Shown: positions 16,876-27,439 of the stretch, in pieces
Numbering within the stretch: position 1 is the first letter of the stretch
Layout: every line of letters starts with the position of its first letter
From: Aquibacillus sediminis
Lineage (GTDB): Bacteria; Bacillota; Bacilli; Bacillales; Amphibacillaceae
Length of the DNA stretch: 64,000 bases
Assembly: GCF_005870085.1 (NCBI RefSeq)
Contig: NZ_SZNM01000003.1
Location: forward strand, 124,001 to 188,000
Direction: 5' to 3'
Made by a program: the position numbers and the translations under genes
Notes under the pieces: model-generated
Told to the model about the DNA's origin: nothing
Databases searched by the model: none
What the model saw: the letters and a program-made list of their open reading frames with translations, nothing else

Positions 16876-18027
16876 TTACACTTCCTGCATCCCTTTAATT
16901 AACACTTCTGCAACCTCTGGACGAGAAAACTGCTTTGGTGGTTTCTCCCCATTTCGAAGCATCTCACGTACTTTTGTACCACTTAGGTGGACGTGATTAT
17001 CTTTATCATGTGGGCATGTTTTCGCTGTTCCCATATTTTCACATTTCGTACAGAAAAAAGCGTGCTCAAACTTAAAGATTTGAATGCCTAGTTCTTCTTC
17101 AAATTGACTAATATAGTCTTGCGCCTCATAGGTTCCATAGTAATCGCCAACACCGGCATGGTCTCGACCAACAATGAAGTGAGTGCAGCCATAATTTTTA
17201 CGAACAATCGCATGTAAAATCGCTTCTTTTGGCCCTGCATAACGCATTGCTGCTGGATAGATTACTAGTCGAGTACGATCCTGTGGGTAATAATTTTTTA
17301 AAATAACTTGATAACTTTCCATTCGAACTTCTGCGGAAATATCATCTGATTTGGTTTCCCCTACTAACGGGTTTAAAAGCAATCCATCAACTGCCTCTAG
17401 CGCACTCTTTTGAATATATTCATGGGCACGATGCACCGGGTTCCGTGTTTGAAAACCGACAACTGTATTCCAACCAAGATCAGCAAACATTTGTCTTGTT
17501 TCGCGCGGATCCATGTAAAACTCAGCAAAATCGCTGTGATCCGGACGGTTTAATAGTGTAATCGGACCAGCCAAATAGACATCACCACGCTCATATAACT
17601 TCTTCACCCCTGCGTGTTCCGCATCGGTTGTACCGTAAACATTCTTCGCTTCAAGTTCTTTATCATAGGTGAACGCTTCTTTAAGGAGAAGGGTTCCATA
17701 AATCACACCATCTCCTCCTTTTAGTGCGATTTCTTCACCAATTTGATAATTTTCCGCTTGTTGCTTTGTTACAGAAAGTGTAATAGGGATACTCCAAATC
17801 GTACCGTCAGCTAGACGGGTATTGTTCACTACACTCTCATAGTCTTCTTTTCCCATAAAGCCTTGTAATGGACTAAATCCTCCAATTCCAATTAGTTCTA
17901 AATCAGAAATTGCCCATGTAGAAATCGTCAATGCCTTTAATGATTTCGCATCATTTAATGCCTGTTCACGCTCATTTCCTGTTAATTCACGATTGATTAA
18001 TGTGCCACCATGTGCTTCAATACTCAT
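16876..18027 (-). CDS. sat: Sulfate adenylyltransferase (ATP sulfurylase)
   Basis: 383 residues, homodimeric-type ATP sulfurylase forming APS from sulfate and ATP. Active-site motifs: [15 protein letters not shown] (QTRNPxHRAHE), [12 protein letters not shown] and the C-terminal [17 protein letters not shown] four-ligand metal knuckle near the C-terminus ([17 protein letters not shown]) is typical of bacterial Sat. Start ATG 18027 has GGAGGT upstream. Directly downstream of cysI by 35 bp on the same strand, so cysI-sat are likely co-transcribed. Confidence 0.96.
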   Translation of the reverse strand: MSIEAHGGTLINRELTGNEREQALNDAKSLKALTISTWAISDLELIGIGGFSPLQGFMGKEDYESVVNNTRLADGTIWSIPITLSVTKQQAENYQIGEEIALKGGDGVIYGTLLLKEAFTYDKELEAKNVYGTTDAEHAGVKKLYERGDVYLAGPITLLNRPDHSDFAEFYMDPRETRQMFADLGWNTVVGFQTRNPVHRAHEYIQKSALEAVDGLLLNPLVGETKSDDISAEVRMESYQVILKNYYPQDRTRLVIYPAAMRYAGPKEAILHAIVRKNYGCTHFIVGRDHAGVGDYYGTYEAQDYISQFEEELGIQIFKFEHAFFCTKCENMGTAKTCPHDKDNHVHLSGTKVREMLRNGEKPPKQFSRPEVAEVLIKGMQEV

Positions 18028-18062
18028 ACCTTATCAACCTCCATTAATTGTATTGGTGCCTG

Positions 18063-19790
18063 TCACTTAACAGGTTGTTTGTGAAAATCCTGGCCATCGG
18101 TTACTTCCTCGACGTAACCTGCACGTACAACGTAGTCGCCAAAGTGTTCGTCTTCGTTTCGTTGTTTTGCATACTCCAATAAAATTGGACGCAATGTTTC
18201 TAAGATTTCATTTTCTCCAATATTTTCTTTGTACATTTTGTTCAATCGATCCCCATTGAAACTTGCTCCCAAGTACATGTTGTACTTACCTGGTGCCTTT
18301 CCAATAAAAGCAATTTCAGCAAGGGCAGGACGGGCACATCCATTTGGACACCCTGTCATACGAATCGTAATCTCTTCATCACGAAGGCCTGCTTCATCTA
18401 AAATGACTTCAATCTTATCAATTAAAGATGGTAAATACCGCTCTGATTCCGCCATCGCTAACCCACATGTTGGAAATGCGACACATGCCATCGAATTTCT
18501 GCGTAAGGCAGAGTTTTCTTGGCCATCCGTTAAGCCGTATTCCTCTACTAGTTCCTTAATTTTCGGTTTCATATAACTCGTAACATTACTAATAATTAAA
18601 TTTTGATTCGGTGTCAGGCGGAAATCACCCGTATGAATCTTAGCAATTTCACGTAAAGCGGTTTTCAATTTATAATCCTCGGTATCTACGACTCTACCAT
18701 TCTGGATAAATAGATTAAGGTGCCACCTACCATTTTCACCTTTCACCCAACCATATTGGTCGCCATTATGGTCAAAGTGATAGTCACGCGCTGCTTCTAA
18801 TTCCCAACCAAGTCGGTTGTTTAATTCTTCTAAAATCCACTCTTTCCCTAAGCGATCAACAGTGTATTTGAAACGGGCATTTTTCCGATCGGAACGATTT
18901 CCATAATCACGCTGAATCGTCATGATTTTTTCTGCCACATCGACGATTTGATCAGCTGGTATAAACCCTATTACTTTTCCTACTTGTGGGTAGGTATTAG
19001 TCTCGCCGTGCGTACTTCCCATGCCACCACCAACGACAACATTGAAACCAACTAACTTATCTTCTTCCATGATGGCAATAAAGCCTAAATCTTGGGAGAA
19101 CACATCAATATCATTTGATGGTGGCACAGCAATGCCAATTTTAAATTTACGTGGTAAATAGAGTTCACCATAAATCGGTTCGATCACGTCATCTGAACCA
19201 CTGTCGACAACTTTTTCCCCATCTAACCAGATTTCGTGATACGCTCTCGTTCTTGGTATTAAGTGATCACTTACTTTCTTAGCCCATTCATGAACTTCAG
19301 CGTGGACGTTTGATTGATGGGGATTGGACACACTCATCACATTACGATTCACGTCCCCACAAGCTGCAATCGTGTCGAGTAATGATTGATTGATCGCTTG
19401 CATTGTCGCTTTCATATTCCATTTCAAAATTCCATGCATCTGAAACGTTTGTCTTGTTGTTAATTTCAATGTCCCATTTCCGTATTTGTCACCTAATTCA
19501 TCCATTGTTAACCATTGTTCCGGCGTACAAACACCACCTGGTAGGCGAACACGTAGCATGAATTGGTACGCTGGTTCTAGTTTTTGCTTTCTACGTTCAT
19601 TACGTAAATCTCGATCATCCTGCATATAACTGCCATGAAATTTTAATATTTTTGTATCTTCATCGGGAATTGAAGCTGTTAGTGGATCTTGAAAACTTTC
19701 TTCAATTGTTCCGCGAAGGTAATTACTTTTTTCCTTTAAATCTTCCATTTCACTCGGTGGTCCTGCTTCATAAGGAAATCTTTTCGTCAT
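18063..19790 (-). CDS. cysI: Assimilatory sulfite reductase, hemoprotein subunit
   Basis: 575 residues, binding siroheme and a [4Fe-4S] cluster and reducing sulfite to sulfide with CysJ. Cluster Cys are in [14 protein letters not shown] and [16 protein letters not shown]. The two ferrite-reductase half domains and [12 protein letters not shown] match. ATG 19790 ([12 protein letters not shown]) was chosen for its GGGAG SD; an upstream ATG at 19847 would add 19 residues with no SD. A 490-bp gap with array 3 separates it from cysJ. Confidence 0.96.
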   Translation of the reverse strand: MTKRFPYEAGPPSEMEDLKEKSNYLRGTIEESFQDPLTASIPDEDTKILKFHGSYMQDDRDLRNERRKQKLEPAYQFMLRVRLPGGVCTPEQWLTMDELGDKYGNGTLKLTTRQTFQMHGILKWNMKATMQAINQSLLDTIAACGDVNRNVMSVSNPHQSNVHAEVHEWAKKVSDHLIPRTRAYHEIWLDGEKVVDSGSDDVIEPIYGELYLPRKFKIGIAVPPSNDIDVFSQDLGFIAIMEEDKLVGFNVVVGGGMGSTHGETNTYPQVGKVIGFIPADQIVDVAEKIMTIQRDYGNRSDRKNARFKYTVDRLGKEWILEELNNRLGWELEAARDYHFDHNGDQYGWVKGENGRWHLNLFIQNGRVVDTEDYKLKTALREIAKIHTGDFRLTPNQNLIISNVTSYMKPKIKELVEEYGLTDGQENSALRRNSMACVAFPTCGLAMAESERYLPSLIDKIEVILDEAGLRDEEITIRMTGCPNGCARPALAEIAFIGKAPGKYNMYLGASFNGDRLNKMYKENIGENEILETLRPILLEYAKQRNEDEHFGDYVVRAGYVEEVTDGQDFHKQPVK

Positions 19791-19959
19791 GGTCAAACTC
19801 CCTTCTCTGTTAAAATCTTGTAATTGCTTATTTTCGGTATGCTTCATTGTTCTTTTTATTGTGCATTTGCTGTATTATGCGATTAAATGTTGCAATCTTG
19901 CCTAACCCTTAAATTCTTTTTGGATTAACGTGATTCGTTTTGGTCCTTTTCACGATTGA

Positions 19960-20215
19960 TTCGTAGATGGACCTTCTCTCGGTTGATTCGCGAGCTCTTT
20001 TCCTCTGAATCTACCGTGACTGACCTTCTCTCGGTTGATTCGCAAGCTCTTTTCCTCTGAATCTACCGTGACTGACCTTCTCTCGGTTGATTCGCAAGCT
20101 CTTTTCCTCTGAATCTACCGTGACAGACCTTCTCTCGGTTGATTCGCGAGCCCTTTTCCTCTGAATCTACCGTGACAGCCTTCTCTCGGTCGTTTCACTC
20201 ACTTCTTTTAGATGA
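19960..20215. repeat. Tandem repeat array 3, 52-bp units with internal hairpin
   Basis: CTCTCGG recurs at 19976, 20028, 20080, 20132 and 20183, a period of 52 (last 51). Each unit has CGGTTGATTC followed by GAATCTACCG, a 9-of-10 inverted repeat enclosing about 17 nt. The array lies in the cysJ-cysI gap. A single isolated unit of the same family is at 31545-31600. Sequence is unrelated to arrays 1 and 2, though the unit length is the same. Confidence 0.9.
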
Positions 20216-20281
20216 ATCTACAAGGCTAAAGAAATTCATCTAGCTTCTATGCCTTAACAATATCCATAGAAAAATAAACTG

Positions 20282-22132
20282 CTAATACACATCCCGCTGA
20301 TAACGTTTTTCTTTACGCATTGTTGCTAAATAATTCTCCGCTTCTTCCACACTCATGTTGCCTTCTTTTTCTATAATCGAAAGCAATGCTTGTTGGACAT
20401 CTTTCGCCATATGTTTCTCATCGCCGCAAACATACACATGGGCTCCTTTTTCAAGCCATTGGTACAATTCCTTGCTTTTGGCAAGCATGCGATGCTGCAC
20501 ATAAATTTTTTCCTCTGTATCACGTGAGAATGCTACATCCATTTTTGTTAGAACGCCATCTTTCATCCATTGCTGCCAATCGGTTTGATAAAGAAAATCA
20601 GTCATAAAATGCTGATCGCCGAAAAATAACCATGTATCTCCTTCTGCATCAAGTTCTTCTCTTTCTTCAAGGAAGGAACGATACGGTGCAATCCCTGTTC
20701 CTGCACCAATCATAATGACTGGCGTCTCTGGATTTTCTGGCAATCGAAAGCTTTGATTTTTTTGAACGAAAACAGGCAATGTATCCCCTACTTCAACTCG
20801 TTCAGCAATTTGCCCAGAGCATACCCCTTTTCGCTCTCGACCATGTGCCTCATATTCCACTTTTCCAATCGTCAAATGAACTTCATCTGGATTCGCTTGG
20901 GCACTACTGGCAATCGAATAAAGGCGAACTGGCATTTTGCGGAGCACGTTAATAAATTCTTGTGCTGTCACTTTCCACGGACCAAAATCGCGATATACAT
21001 CAAGGAGATCACGTCCTTCAAGATAGCCATTTATCGCATCACGGTCAACTGACTCAAGTAGTTGTTTTAACTCTTCATTAGTAGTTAGTTCTGAGAGTTT
21101 CTCCAACAACGGCTTCGTTAAGGTCGTAATCTCAAATGTAGAAATTAGTGCCTCACGCAAAGAAAGCAAATCGCCTTCTTTGTTAATTGGTACAGACTCA
21201 TCCGGATTCCAACCCGTTTCTTCTAGTAACTTATCCACTAAAGTTGGATCATTTTGCGGAATAATCCCTAAACTATCTCCTGGTTCATAATCTAAGTTTG
21301 ATCCTTCAAGATCTAATTCTAAATGGTATGTTTCTTTATTGGAGCCACGGCCATTCAAATTGATCGTTTCAATAATTTCGGCATGGAATGGATTTTTTTT
21401 GGAATAATTTGGCTGGTCCGTCGGCGCCCCTGCTTGTGAGGCGGATGCTGCCACCTCCCCTGGTTGACTCGCTCCTTTGGACTCATTTAATTTCGCGATG
21501 ACCCCTTCCAACCATTCCGCTGCTGGTTCTTCAAAATCTAAATCACAGTCAACACGTGGATAGATACGCTCTCCACCTAATTCCTCTAACCGTTTATCGA
21601 AATCTTTCCCTGTTTGACAGAAAAATTCGTATGACGTATCCCCTAAAGCAAGTACGGAGAAACGTAAGTCGTCTAATTTCGGCGCTTTCTTACTATGCAA
21701 AAATTCATGGAAGGAGATGGCATTATCAGGTGGATCGCCATCCCCATCCGTACTAGTCACAATCAATAAATCTTCCACTTTCTTAATCGACTTCGGTTTA
21801 AAATCATCCATTGATGACACAGATACCTTAAAGTCTTGCTGCTCTAACTTTTGGAACAACTCTTCCGCCAACCCTTGAGAATTCCCTGTATCGGTACCAT
21901 AAAGAATAGTAATTTCTCGTGTTTCAATTGGTGCTTGTTGTTCTGTAGACACTTCTGCTTGTAAAGCATGTTGTAATGTCGTTGACTCTGGTTCCTCTGT
22001 CCCGGTTGACGGAGCGGCGGCAAGGTATCCACCAAGCCATATTTTTTGCTGTTGAGTTAGTGTTGGTAACAAACGATTCAACAGCTCTGTTTGCTCCTCA
22101 TTAAAAGGACTATTTACTACTTGTAATTGCAA
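20282..22132 (-). CDS. cysJ: Assimilatory sulfite reductase, flavoprotein subunit
   Basis: 616 residues, NADPH-dependent diflavin reductase feeding CysI. N-terminal flavodoxin domain (residues about 65-210: TILYGTDTGNSQGLAEELF, STDGDGDPPDNAI). The FAD-binding domain follows with RLYSIASS and GVCSGQIAE. The NADPH-binding part has MIGAGTGIAPYRSFLEER and YVCGDEKHMAKDVQ. TTG 22132 was chosen: GAGGTGA is 5 nt upstream and the N-terminus becomes MQLQVVNSPFNEEQ, resembling Bacillus CysJ. The GTG at 22141 overlaps the SD. Confidence 0.95.
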   Translation of the reverse strand: MQLQVVNSPFNEEQTELLNRLLPTLTQQQKIWLGGYLAAAPSTGTEEPESTTLQHALQAEVSTEQQAPIETREITILYGTDTGNSQGLAEELFQKLEQQDFKVSVSSMDDFKPKSIKKVEDLLIVTSTDGDGDPPDNAISFHEFLHSKKAPKLDDLRFSVLALGDTSYEFFCQTGKDFDKRLEELGGERIYPRVDCDLDFEEPAAEWLEGVIAKLNESKGASQPGEVAASASQAGAPTDQPNYSKKNPFHAEIIETINLNGRGSNKETYHLELDLEGSNLDYEPGDSLGIIPQNDPTLVDKLLEETGWNPDESVPINKEGDLLSLREALISTFEITTLTKPLLEKLSELTTNEELKQLLESVDRDAINGYLEGRDLLDVYRDFGPWKVTAQEFINVLRKMPVRLYSIASSAQANPDEVHLTIGKVEYEAHGRERKGVCSGQIAERVEVGDTLPVFVQKNQSFRLPENPETPVIMIGAGTGIAPYRSFLEEREELDAEGDTWLFFGDQHFMTDFLYQTDWQQWMKDGVLTKMDVAFSRDTEEKIYVQHRMLAKSKELYQWLEKGAHVYVCGDEKHMAKDVQQALLSIIEKEGNMSVEEAENYLATMRKEKRYQRDVY

Positions 22133-22320
22133 TAAGCTCACCTCACTGGATTACTGAGTTCTTTACCATAATTAAATTCATTCTTAAAGTATTCAAAGTT
22201 GTTTAGTTGGTATTATGACTACCAATATTGAAACAAAAATGCCGTCATATCAATAGTTAAACCAAATACATATAACAATGTTATCCAATTGTTTTACTCG
22301 GAATTAACACCTAAAAAAAA

Positions 22321-23034
22321 CTACTCACCTGTAGTATGCAACCCACACTCGGTTTTGTTCGTTCCTTGCCATCTACCATCTCGACTGTCTCCATCACCTT
22401 TTACAGCTGAGGTACATGGGATACAACCAATGCTTGGATAGCCTTGGTCATGCAGTGGATTATAATCTAACTTATTTTCTTCAATATAATTCCAAACATC
22501 ATCCCAAGTCCAATAAATTAACGGACACACTTTGATCGATTGGAACCTTTTATCTTTGTTCACAAACTCAGTTTTACTTCGACTTAGGGATTGTTCTCTT
22601 CTTAAGCCAGAAATCCATGCGGTCGCACCACTCAATGCATCCTCTAATGGTTTAATCTTTCGAATATAACAACACTGATCAGGATTTCGTTTCCAAAGCG
22701 CAGAACCGTATTGTTCCCCTTGTTCTTCTACCGACAGCTCAGGTTTCTTCAAATGAATATTTAGTTCCGGATAGCGTCTTTTTACTTTTTCAATTAATTC
22801 ATACGTTTCTGGAAAATGAAGATCCGTATCCAAAAAGACAATATCCGCATCTTTTTTCACCTTCGAGATTAAATCGATTAATACAATCCCTTCAGCACCA
22901 AAGCTACAAGCGTAAACAAGGGAATTTCCATAGGTCTGATACGCCCAATCTAATACTTCGCTAGCACCTTTGCTAGCATCCGTAGGCTCCCAACCGCTGA
23001 AAGGATTACCAGTGAAATTTTCATATAAAAGCAT
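22321..23034 (-). CDS. cysH: Phosphoadenylyl/adenylyl-sulfate reductase, [4Fe-4S] type
   Basis: 237 residues. The PP-loop-like nucleotide site is YACSFGAEGIVLIDL. A Cys-Cys pair (121-122) and a C-x-x-C pair (204, 207) form the [4Fe-4S] site of plant/bacterial APS reductases. The C-terminal catalytic Cys is in TECGLH (230). Bacillus enzymes of this type accept APS and PAPS; here cysC is present, so both routes are possible. Start ATG 23034 has AGGAGG. First gene of the minus-strand sulfate cluster; repeat element copy D lies just upstream. Confidence 0.94.
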   Translation of the reverse strand: MLLYENFTGNPFSGWEPTDASKGASEVLDWAYQTYGNSLVYACSFGAEGIVLIDLISKVKKDADIVFLDTDLHFPETYELIEKVKRRYPELNIHLKKPELSVEEQGEQYGSALWKRNPDQCCYIRKIKPLEDALSGATAWISGLRREQSLSRSKTEFVNKDKRFQSIKVCPLIYWTWDDVWNYIEENKLDYNPLHDQGYPSIGCIPCTSAVKGDGDSRDGRWQGTNKTECGLHTTGE

Positions 23035-23070
23035 ATCGTTCCTCCTTCAAACTCATGCTATATTACTCTA

Positions 23071-23232
23071 TAAAAAGCGAAACTTCATTCAGTAAGGTTA
23101 TTTTATCTCATCCCCACTGAGTGTTAGTACCACAAGGAGAGTCCTGCAGGCCCTTGAACCATTCAAGGTGTTAGCGTCCGTTTTACTTCCTGTTTTGAAG
23201 TAGAACTCTTACGGACGGTTGCACCAGGATAA
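23071..23232. repeat. Structured repeat element, copy D
   Basis: Plus strand: AAAAGCGAAACTT, CATTCAGT opposite ACTGAGTG, core GTGTTAGTACCACAAGGAGAG, CCTTGAACCATTC, TTTACTTC opposite GAAGTAGAA, and 3' end TTACGGACGGTTGCACCAGGATAA-type. CCTG (23143-23146) can pair with CAGG (23225-23228), where copy E has CCCG and CGGG; this is a compensatory change. It ends about 36 bp from the cysH start on the other strand. Confidence 0.82.
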
Positions 23233-23697
23233 TTCTTAACTAGTTTGCATCATAAAAAATGTTCCAAACTATAGATATCACTATTGCATGCTGATCGCAA
23301 TTAATTCCAACCTCTAAGGTAAGGAATAAACTTTGTATAAGTGTAAAGCATAATGGAAAATTATTCAAGACCAATTTTTAAAATTCTTAAAATTCATGCT
23401 AAATGTCTATTTTAAATTGTAGTGAAAACCTAATGTAATTCTGCTAAATTCTTCGAGTACAGGAAAAAATCTACAGACATTGCCTCATTTTCTTCTCAGC
23501 CAAGAATCGATCCTTCAAGGTGCTATTGCATGAAATAACGAAACCTTGATCCAATTCATCCATGGACCCAATCCCTCACTCCTTTATCATACTCTTAATC
23601 CTCATTAAATCGTTTTAAAATTTTGACTTTATCGCTTAGGTATTGATAACATAAAACTTGTGAATAATTGGCAAAATAAGAAAAGAGGCGCATAGTG
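23233..23697. other. Intergenic region between cysH and lipM
   Basis: About 460 bp, A/T-rich, between divergent genes. I searched both strands for SAM (S-box), T-box and CymR-like sites and found none convincing. GGATCAAGG and CCTTGAAGGATC (23500-23560) could form a weak hairpin. No small ORF with a ribosome binding site was found. Confidence 0.5.
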
Positions 23698-24513
23698 ATG
23701 GAAACGTGGTATTTTTTAGATTCGAATTATTGTTCACCCGCGTTTAATATGGCTATGGATGAAATGTTATTGCATTGGCATAGCCAAGGAAAAATCCCAC
23801 CAGTCATTCGGTTCTATGGATGGGAACCCGCAGGATTGTCTGTCGGTTATTTTCAAAAAGTAAACGGAAAAATTGATTTAGAAGGGGTTAAACAGCATGG
23901 CATTGAACTTGTACGCCGACAAACTGGTGGTCGTGCCGTCCTTCATGATCAAGAATTAACGTATAGCATTATTGTGTCGGAACAGCATGAAAAAATGCCC
24001 AAATCCGTAAAGGATGCCTATTTCGTTTTATCAAAAGGACTGTTAGAAGGTTTTAAAGAATTAAATGTTGAAGCGGAATTTGCGATCCCTGAAGGCAAAT
24101 TACAGACGACCAATTCAGCCGTTTGCTTTGAGGAACCATCATGGTATGAATTAATTGTGGAAGGTAAAAAAGCAGCAGGAAGTGCACAAACTAGAAAAGA
24201 AGGAGTTATTTTGCAACACGGCTCCATTCCCATCAATGTCGACAAAGTAAAACTATTTGATTTGTTCATTTATCCTAATGATCGCGTCAAACAACGGGCC
24301 AGACGCGCATTTGGTGATAAAGCCGTTGCCATTAATGAGGTGTCCGATCGAACCATTACATACGATGATACCAAATTAGCGTTTAAAAAAGGCTTTGAAC
24401 GCGGGCTGGATATTCAGCTTGAACCGGTTGAACTTTCAGATGAACAAATGCATGAAGTAAATCGACTTGCGAAAGATAAATACGATAGTAAAGAGTGGAA
24501 CTATTATCGATAA
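23698..24513 (+). CDS. lipM: Octanoyl-[GcvH] transferase LipM
   Basis: About 271 residues of the biotin/lipoate ligase fold. It transfers octanoate from acyl carrier protein to GcvH in the Bacillus lipoate pathway. The [18 protein letters not shown] motif binds the acyl chain, and [10 protein letters not shown] holds the catalytic Cys (143), which separates LipM from ATP-dependent ligases and Lip[12 protein letters not shown] follows. The AGAGG SD serves ATG 23698 or GTG 23695. It is followed by lipA after 12 bp, forming an assembly operon. Confidence 0.92.
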   Translation: METWYFLDSNYCSPAFNMAMDEMLLHWHSQGKIPPVIRFYGWEPAGLSVGYFQKVNGKIDLEGVKQHGIELVRRQTGGRAVLHDQELTYSIIVSEQHEKMPKSVKDAYFVLSKGLLEGFKELNVEAEFAIPEGKLQTTNSAVCFEEPSWYELIVEGKKAAGSAQTRKEGVILQHGSIPINVDKVKLFDLFIYPNDRVKQRARRAFGDKAVAINEVSDRTITYDDTKLAFKKGFERGLDIQLEPVELSDEQMHEVNRLAKDKYDSKEWNYYR

Positions 24514-24525
24514 GGGGTGTTTCTG

Positions 24526-25467
24526 TTGGCAAAGAAATATGAACATATTCGTAAACCTGAATGGTTAAAAACTAAAATCAATACAAATAAGTCTTATAAT
24601 CGTTTAAAGAACTTGATGCGTGATAAACGATTAAATACTGTCTGTGAAGAAGCACGTTGTCCTAATATTCATGAATGCTGGAGCGAACGCCAAACAGCTA
24701 CTTTTATGATATTAGGGGATACATGTACACGTGGTTGCCGCTTTTGTGCAGTCAAAACCGGTTTACCGAATGAGTTAGACTGGGGCGAACCAAAACGTGT
24801 AGCCGAGTCCGTTGAAATAATGGGACTTAAGCATGTCGTTGTTACTGCAGTAGCAAGGGATGATTTAAACGACGGTGGTGCTGCTGTATTTGCGGAGACA
24901 GTTCGACAAATTCGCGAGCGAGTACCAGGCTGTACAGTCGAGATTCTACCATCAGATATGAAAGGTGATTATGAAAGCCTACATACTTTAATGGATAGCG
25001 GCCCAGATATTTTTAATCACAACATTGAAACCGTTCGTCGTTTAACTAAACGTGTTCGTGCCGTCGCACGCTACGACCGCTCCTTAGAACTACTTCGCCG
25101 AGTAAAAGAAATTGCACCTAACACACCAACGAAATCAAGCATCATGGTCGGCCTTGGAGAAACAAAAGAAGAAATCATCGAAGCGATGGACGATCTTCTA
25201 GCAAATAATGTCGACATCATGACAATTGGCCAATACTTACAACCTACCAAGAATCATTTAAATGTGGAACGTTATTATCACCCAGATGAGTTTGCTGAAT
25301 TAAAAGAAATCGCCTTAGAAAAAGGATTCAAACATTGTGAATCCGCACCATTAGTACGTTCTTCCTATCATGCGGACGAACAAGTCAACCAGACATCCGC
25401 CCAACGCCGCATTAAATATATGAAAGGATATGAAGAAACAAGTGGAGAAAAACTTAATTACTTGTAA
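24526..25467 (+). CDS. lipA: Lipoyl synthase
   Basis: 313 residues, radical SAM enzyme inserting two sulfurs into octanoyl-GcvH. Auxiliary cluster Cys are in [13 protein letters not shown], and the radical SAM CxxxCxxC is [20 protein letters not shown] and the C-terminal [10 protein letters not shown] (auxiliary-cluster Ser) are also present. TTG 24526 was chosen: AAGGGG is 8 nt upstream and the N-terminus [15 protein letters not shown] matches Bacillus LipA. Operon with lipM and closed by a terminator. Confidence 0.96.
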   Translation: MAKKYEHIRKPEWLKTKINTNKSYNRLKNLMRDKRLNTVCEEARCPNIHECWSERQTATFMILGDTCTRGCRFCAVKTGLPNELDWGEPKRVAESVEIMGLKHVVVTAVARDDLNDGGAAVFAETVRQIRERVPGCTVEILPSDMKGDYESLHTLMDSGPDIFNHNIETVRRLTKRVRAVARYDRSLELLRRVKEIAPNTPTKSSIMVGLGETKEEIIEAMDDLLANNVDIMTIGQYLQPTKNHLNVERYYHPDEFAELKEIALEKGFKHCESAPLVRSSYHADEQVNQTSAQRRIKYMKGYEETSGEKLNYL

Positions 25468-25503
25468 ATAGAGACTTTTCTAGAATTTATATGAAAACAG
25501 ATT

Positions 25504-25542
25504 AAACAAACGCTTGGATAGTTTCTCCAAGCGTTTGTTTTT
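25504..25542 (+). terminator. Terminator after lipA
   Basis: AAACAAACGCTTGGA pairs with TCCAAGCGTTTGTTT, then TT. Perfect 15-bp stem with a 7-nt loop. Confidence 0.93.
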
Positions 25543-25569
25543 CGCTGTTCTGATAAAGTTTGTTGCTTT

Positions 25570-25880
25570 TTGTATCGTAGTTAATGGAAACTCCGACGTA
25601 GGTTTTCTCGAGTGGGATGGAAGCGGATCCTCATTCCGCTACTTCGTTAAATCCCCTCATTTTGTGGTGCGAAACGGTTCCTCATTCCGCTATATGCCGT
25701 TTTCTTAACGTTTTTCATCACTTTTGGGCCTAATAGCGGAAGCACGGACCGCTCACCCCGGTATTTAAGCTTTTTTTCATGAAATAGCGGAAGAACGAAC
25801 CGGTTCATCCTACGATGCGGGCCCTCTTTCCGTTATTTAGCAAAGATACCTCTTTTTGTGGTACGACTGAGGTCTTCATT
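25570..25880. repeat. Repeat array 4b, inverted 51-bp units
   Basis: TCATTCCGCT at 25631 and 25682, and inverted TAGCGGAA at 25734 and 25785, all 51-52 bp apart, form two units facing two inverted units about a centre near 25709. Blocks such as CTCATTCCGCTA, AATAGCGGAA and ACCGGTTCATCC are shared with array 4a nine kilobases away. The left flank has CGTAGTTAATGGAAACTCC and GACGTA, related to the array 2 flank. No gene was seen in 25543-26031. Confidence 0.85.
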
Positions 25881-26031
25881 CCGCCTTCCTTCACCTTACC
25901 TATTACGTCCGAGTTAGTCTGTATTGCAGCGATTTGGACATCGACTCTGCTATTCGGCTTGCGCATCACCTTTAGACAGCTAACCTGTCTATACTTTGAT
26001 TAACCTCTACATAACGCTAGCCTTCCCCACC

Positions 26032-26943
26032 TTAAATAACAAAATTAGCAATCAACCAAATCAATAAAAAGCTCGTAATAATCGTCATGTTCGACACTGT
26101 TCCAATGAACCTTTTATCATAATTAAACTCCACTGCATAAGGCAGTACGGACATGGAAGCAGGTAATATCAATCCAATTAACACGGTATATCTAAACATG
26201 TCATTGAATGGGAGAACTAGAAATAAACCAATTCCAACAACAATCCCAACCGTATACTTAACAGCCATATACTTAACAATTAACGGCAGGTAACTTTTGT
26301 CGAAGGTAAAATTTAAATAAATCCCCAACAATAACAATGATAAAGGCATATTAGCGACCGATATAATATCAGCCGTATCGATCAGAAATGTTGGTAATTT
26401 TATACCAATTAGGTTTAATAAAACCACAACAATATAAACCATGAACGGTATAGACTTTGACATTTTCTTTGTGATCGTTTTTAAATTTAATGGCACTCTT
26501 TCACCTGAATAATAACTACCAATTAAATAAATAACACCAAATACAATAAACGAATTCCCTACATCAAACATCCCAAAATATTGTAAACCTTCACGCCCCC
26601 AAATACCTTCTACTAGTGGATATGCAAACAAACCAATATTGAAGCCTGAAACCATCATCACCATCATGCCTTTAATGTCTCGTTTCTGCTTTCTAAAAAA
26701 GAAGATTCCCAAAACTGCAGAAATTACCCCATAAATAAAAGCAATGATAACTAACAAAAACAAAGAATATTCCATGGTGATATCATTAAAGGTAACAATA
26801 ATTAAAGCAGGAAGTGTCAAGTTAAAAATAATTCGCGATAATCCTTCCCCATCTTTTTCTTTAATTACAGATGAACGTTTTAATACATATCCGATTAGAA
26901 TAATAATGATAGAATACAAGAATTGCTCGTTAAAACTAGACAA
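26032..26943 (-). CDS. AEC-family (auxin efflux carrier-like) transporter
   Basis: 303 residues with about ten hydrophobic helices in two groups of five, the AEC topology. N-terminal FLYSIIIILIGYVLKRSSVI, a mid-protein NMPLSLLLLGIYL-type crossover and C-terminal GLILPASMSVLPYAVEF match bacterial members that export or import organic acids such as malate. Substrate unknown. TTG start at 26943 with GGAGT 9 nt upstream. An orphan terminator and a decayed coding stretch lie upstream. Confidence 0.85.
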   Translation of the reverse strand: MSSFNEQFLYSIIIILIGYVLKRSSVIKEKDGEGLSRIIFNLTLPALIIVTFNDITMEYSLFLLVIIAFIYGVISAVLGIFFFRKQKRDIKGMMVMMVSGFNIGLFAYPLVEGIWGREGLQYFGMFDVGNSFIVFGVIYLIGSYYSGERVPLNLKTITKKMSKSIPFMVYIVVVLLNLIGIKLPTFLIDTADIISVANMPLSLLLLGIYLNFTFDKSYLPLIVKYMAVKYTVGIVVGIGLFLVLPFNDMFRYTVLIGLILPASMSVLPYAVEFNYDKRFIGTVSNMTIITSFLLIWLIANFVI

Positions 26944-27044
26944 AATAATTACTCCTAACTATGTAGTAAAATTAACTGAATTTTTAAATCTATTGTCTAT
27001 CATACCATACAAGTGCAATCCAATTGTTTTATCTGCCTTAAATC

Positions 27045-27086
27045 AAAAACTCCTGTTAGGTATACGCTCACTAACAGGAGTTTTTG
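27045..27086 (-). terminator. Terminator upstream of the AEC gene
   Basis: AAAAACTCCTGTTAG pairs perfectly with CTAACAGGAGTTTTT around an 11-nt loop. No intact gene now ends here; on the minus strand it follows the decayed coding stretch at 27090-27240. Confidence 0.85.
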
Positions 27087-27089
27087 TTA

Positions 27090-27240
27090 AGTTTTATGTC
27101 GTTTCTTTATCAGTTCCATTAATCCCTCACCTGTCATCGTTTCCTTTCTAACAGGTCATTTGTTAATTCATGTAACTTATCTTTCTATTCTTGCAAAATC
27201 ATCATCGCATTATTAATAGTGTTATGTAATAAGAGCTAGT
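27090..27240 (-). pseudogene. Possible decayed coding remnant
   Basis: One minus-strand frame reads INNAMMILQE, stop, KDKLHELTNDLLERKR, stop, a helix-like composition broken by stops, just ahead of an intact terminator. This suggests the last part of a lost gene, perhaps a small regulator; no family can be named. 27241-27300 shows nothing. Confidence 0.25.
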
Positions 27241-27307
27241 ACTTCCTCGCAATTTTCGAAGTGGTCAAACTAGACATTCTACTAAAACTACACATACCAA
27301 TTTAATG

Positions 27308-27342
27308 AGAAAAAGACCTCTACCCTAAACAGGTAAAGGTCT
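27308..27342 (-). terminator. Terminator after the MFS gene
   Basis: Minus strand: AAGACCTTTACC pairs with GGTAGAGGTCTT with one mismatch around a 7-nt loop, then TTTCTC. About 100 nt after the stop of the MFS gene. Confidence 0.7.
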
Positions 27343-27439
27343 TGCTAACAAATAAAGCTGAGGGTTCAACTAACCTCGGAATGACGACTTTACTTTAAAA
27401 GCTACCCTTTTAAGTCGTTTATGCCTTATTGCACTAACT

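Noticed and set aside
23233-23697. SAM riboswitch, T-box or CymR site before cysH
   Set aside because: No conserved S-box or T-box core sequences on either strand; only weak hairpins.
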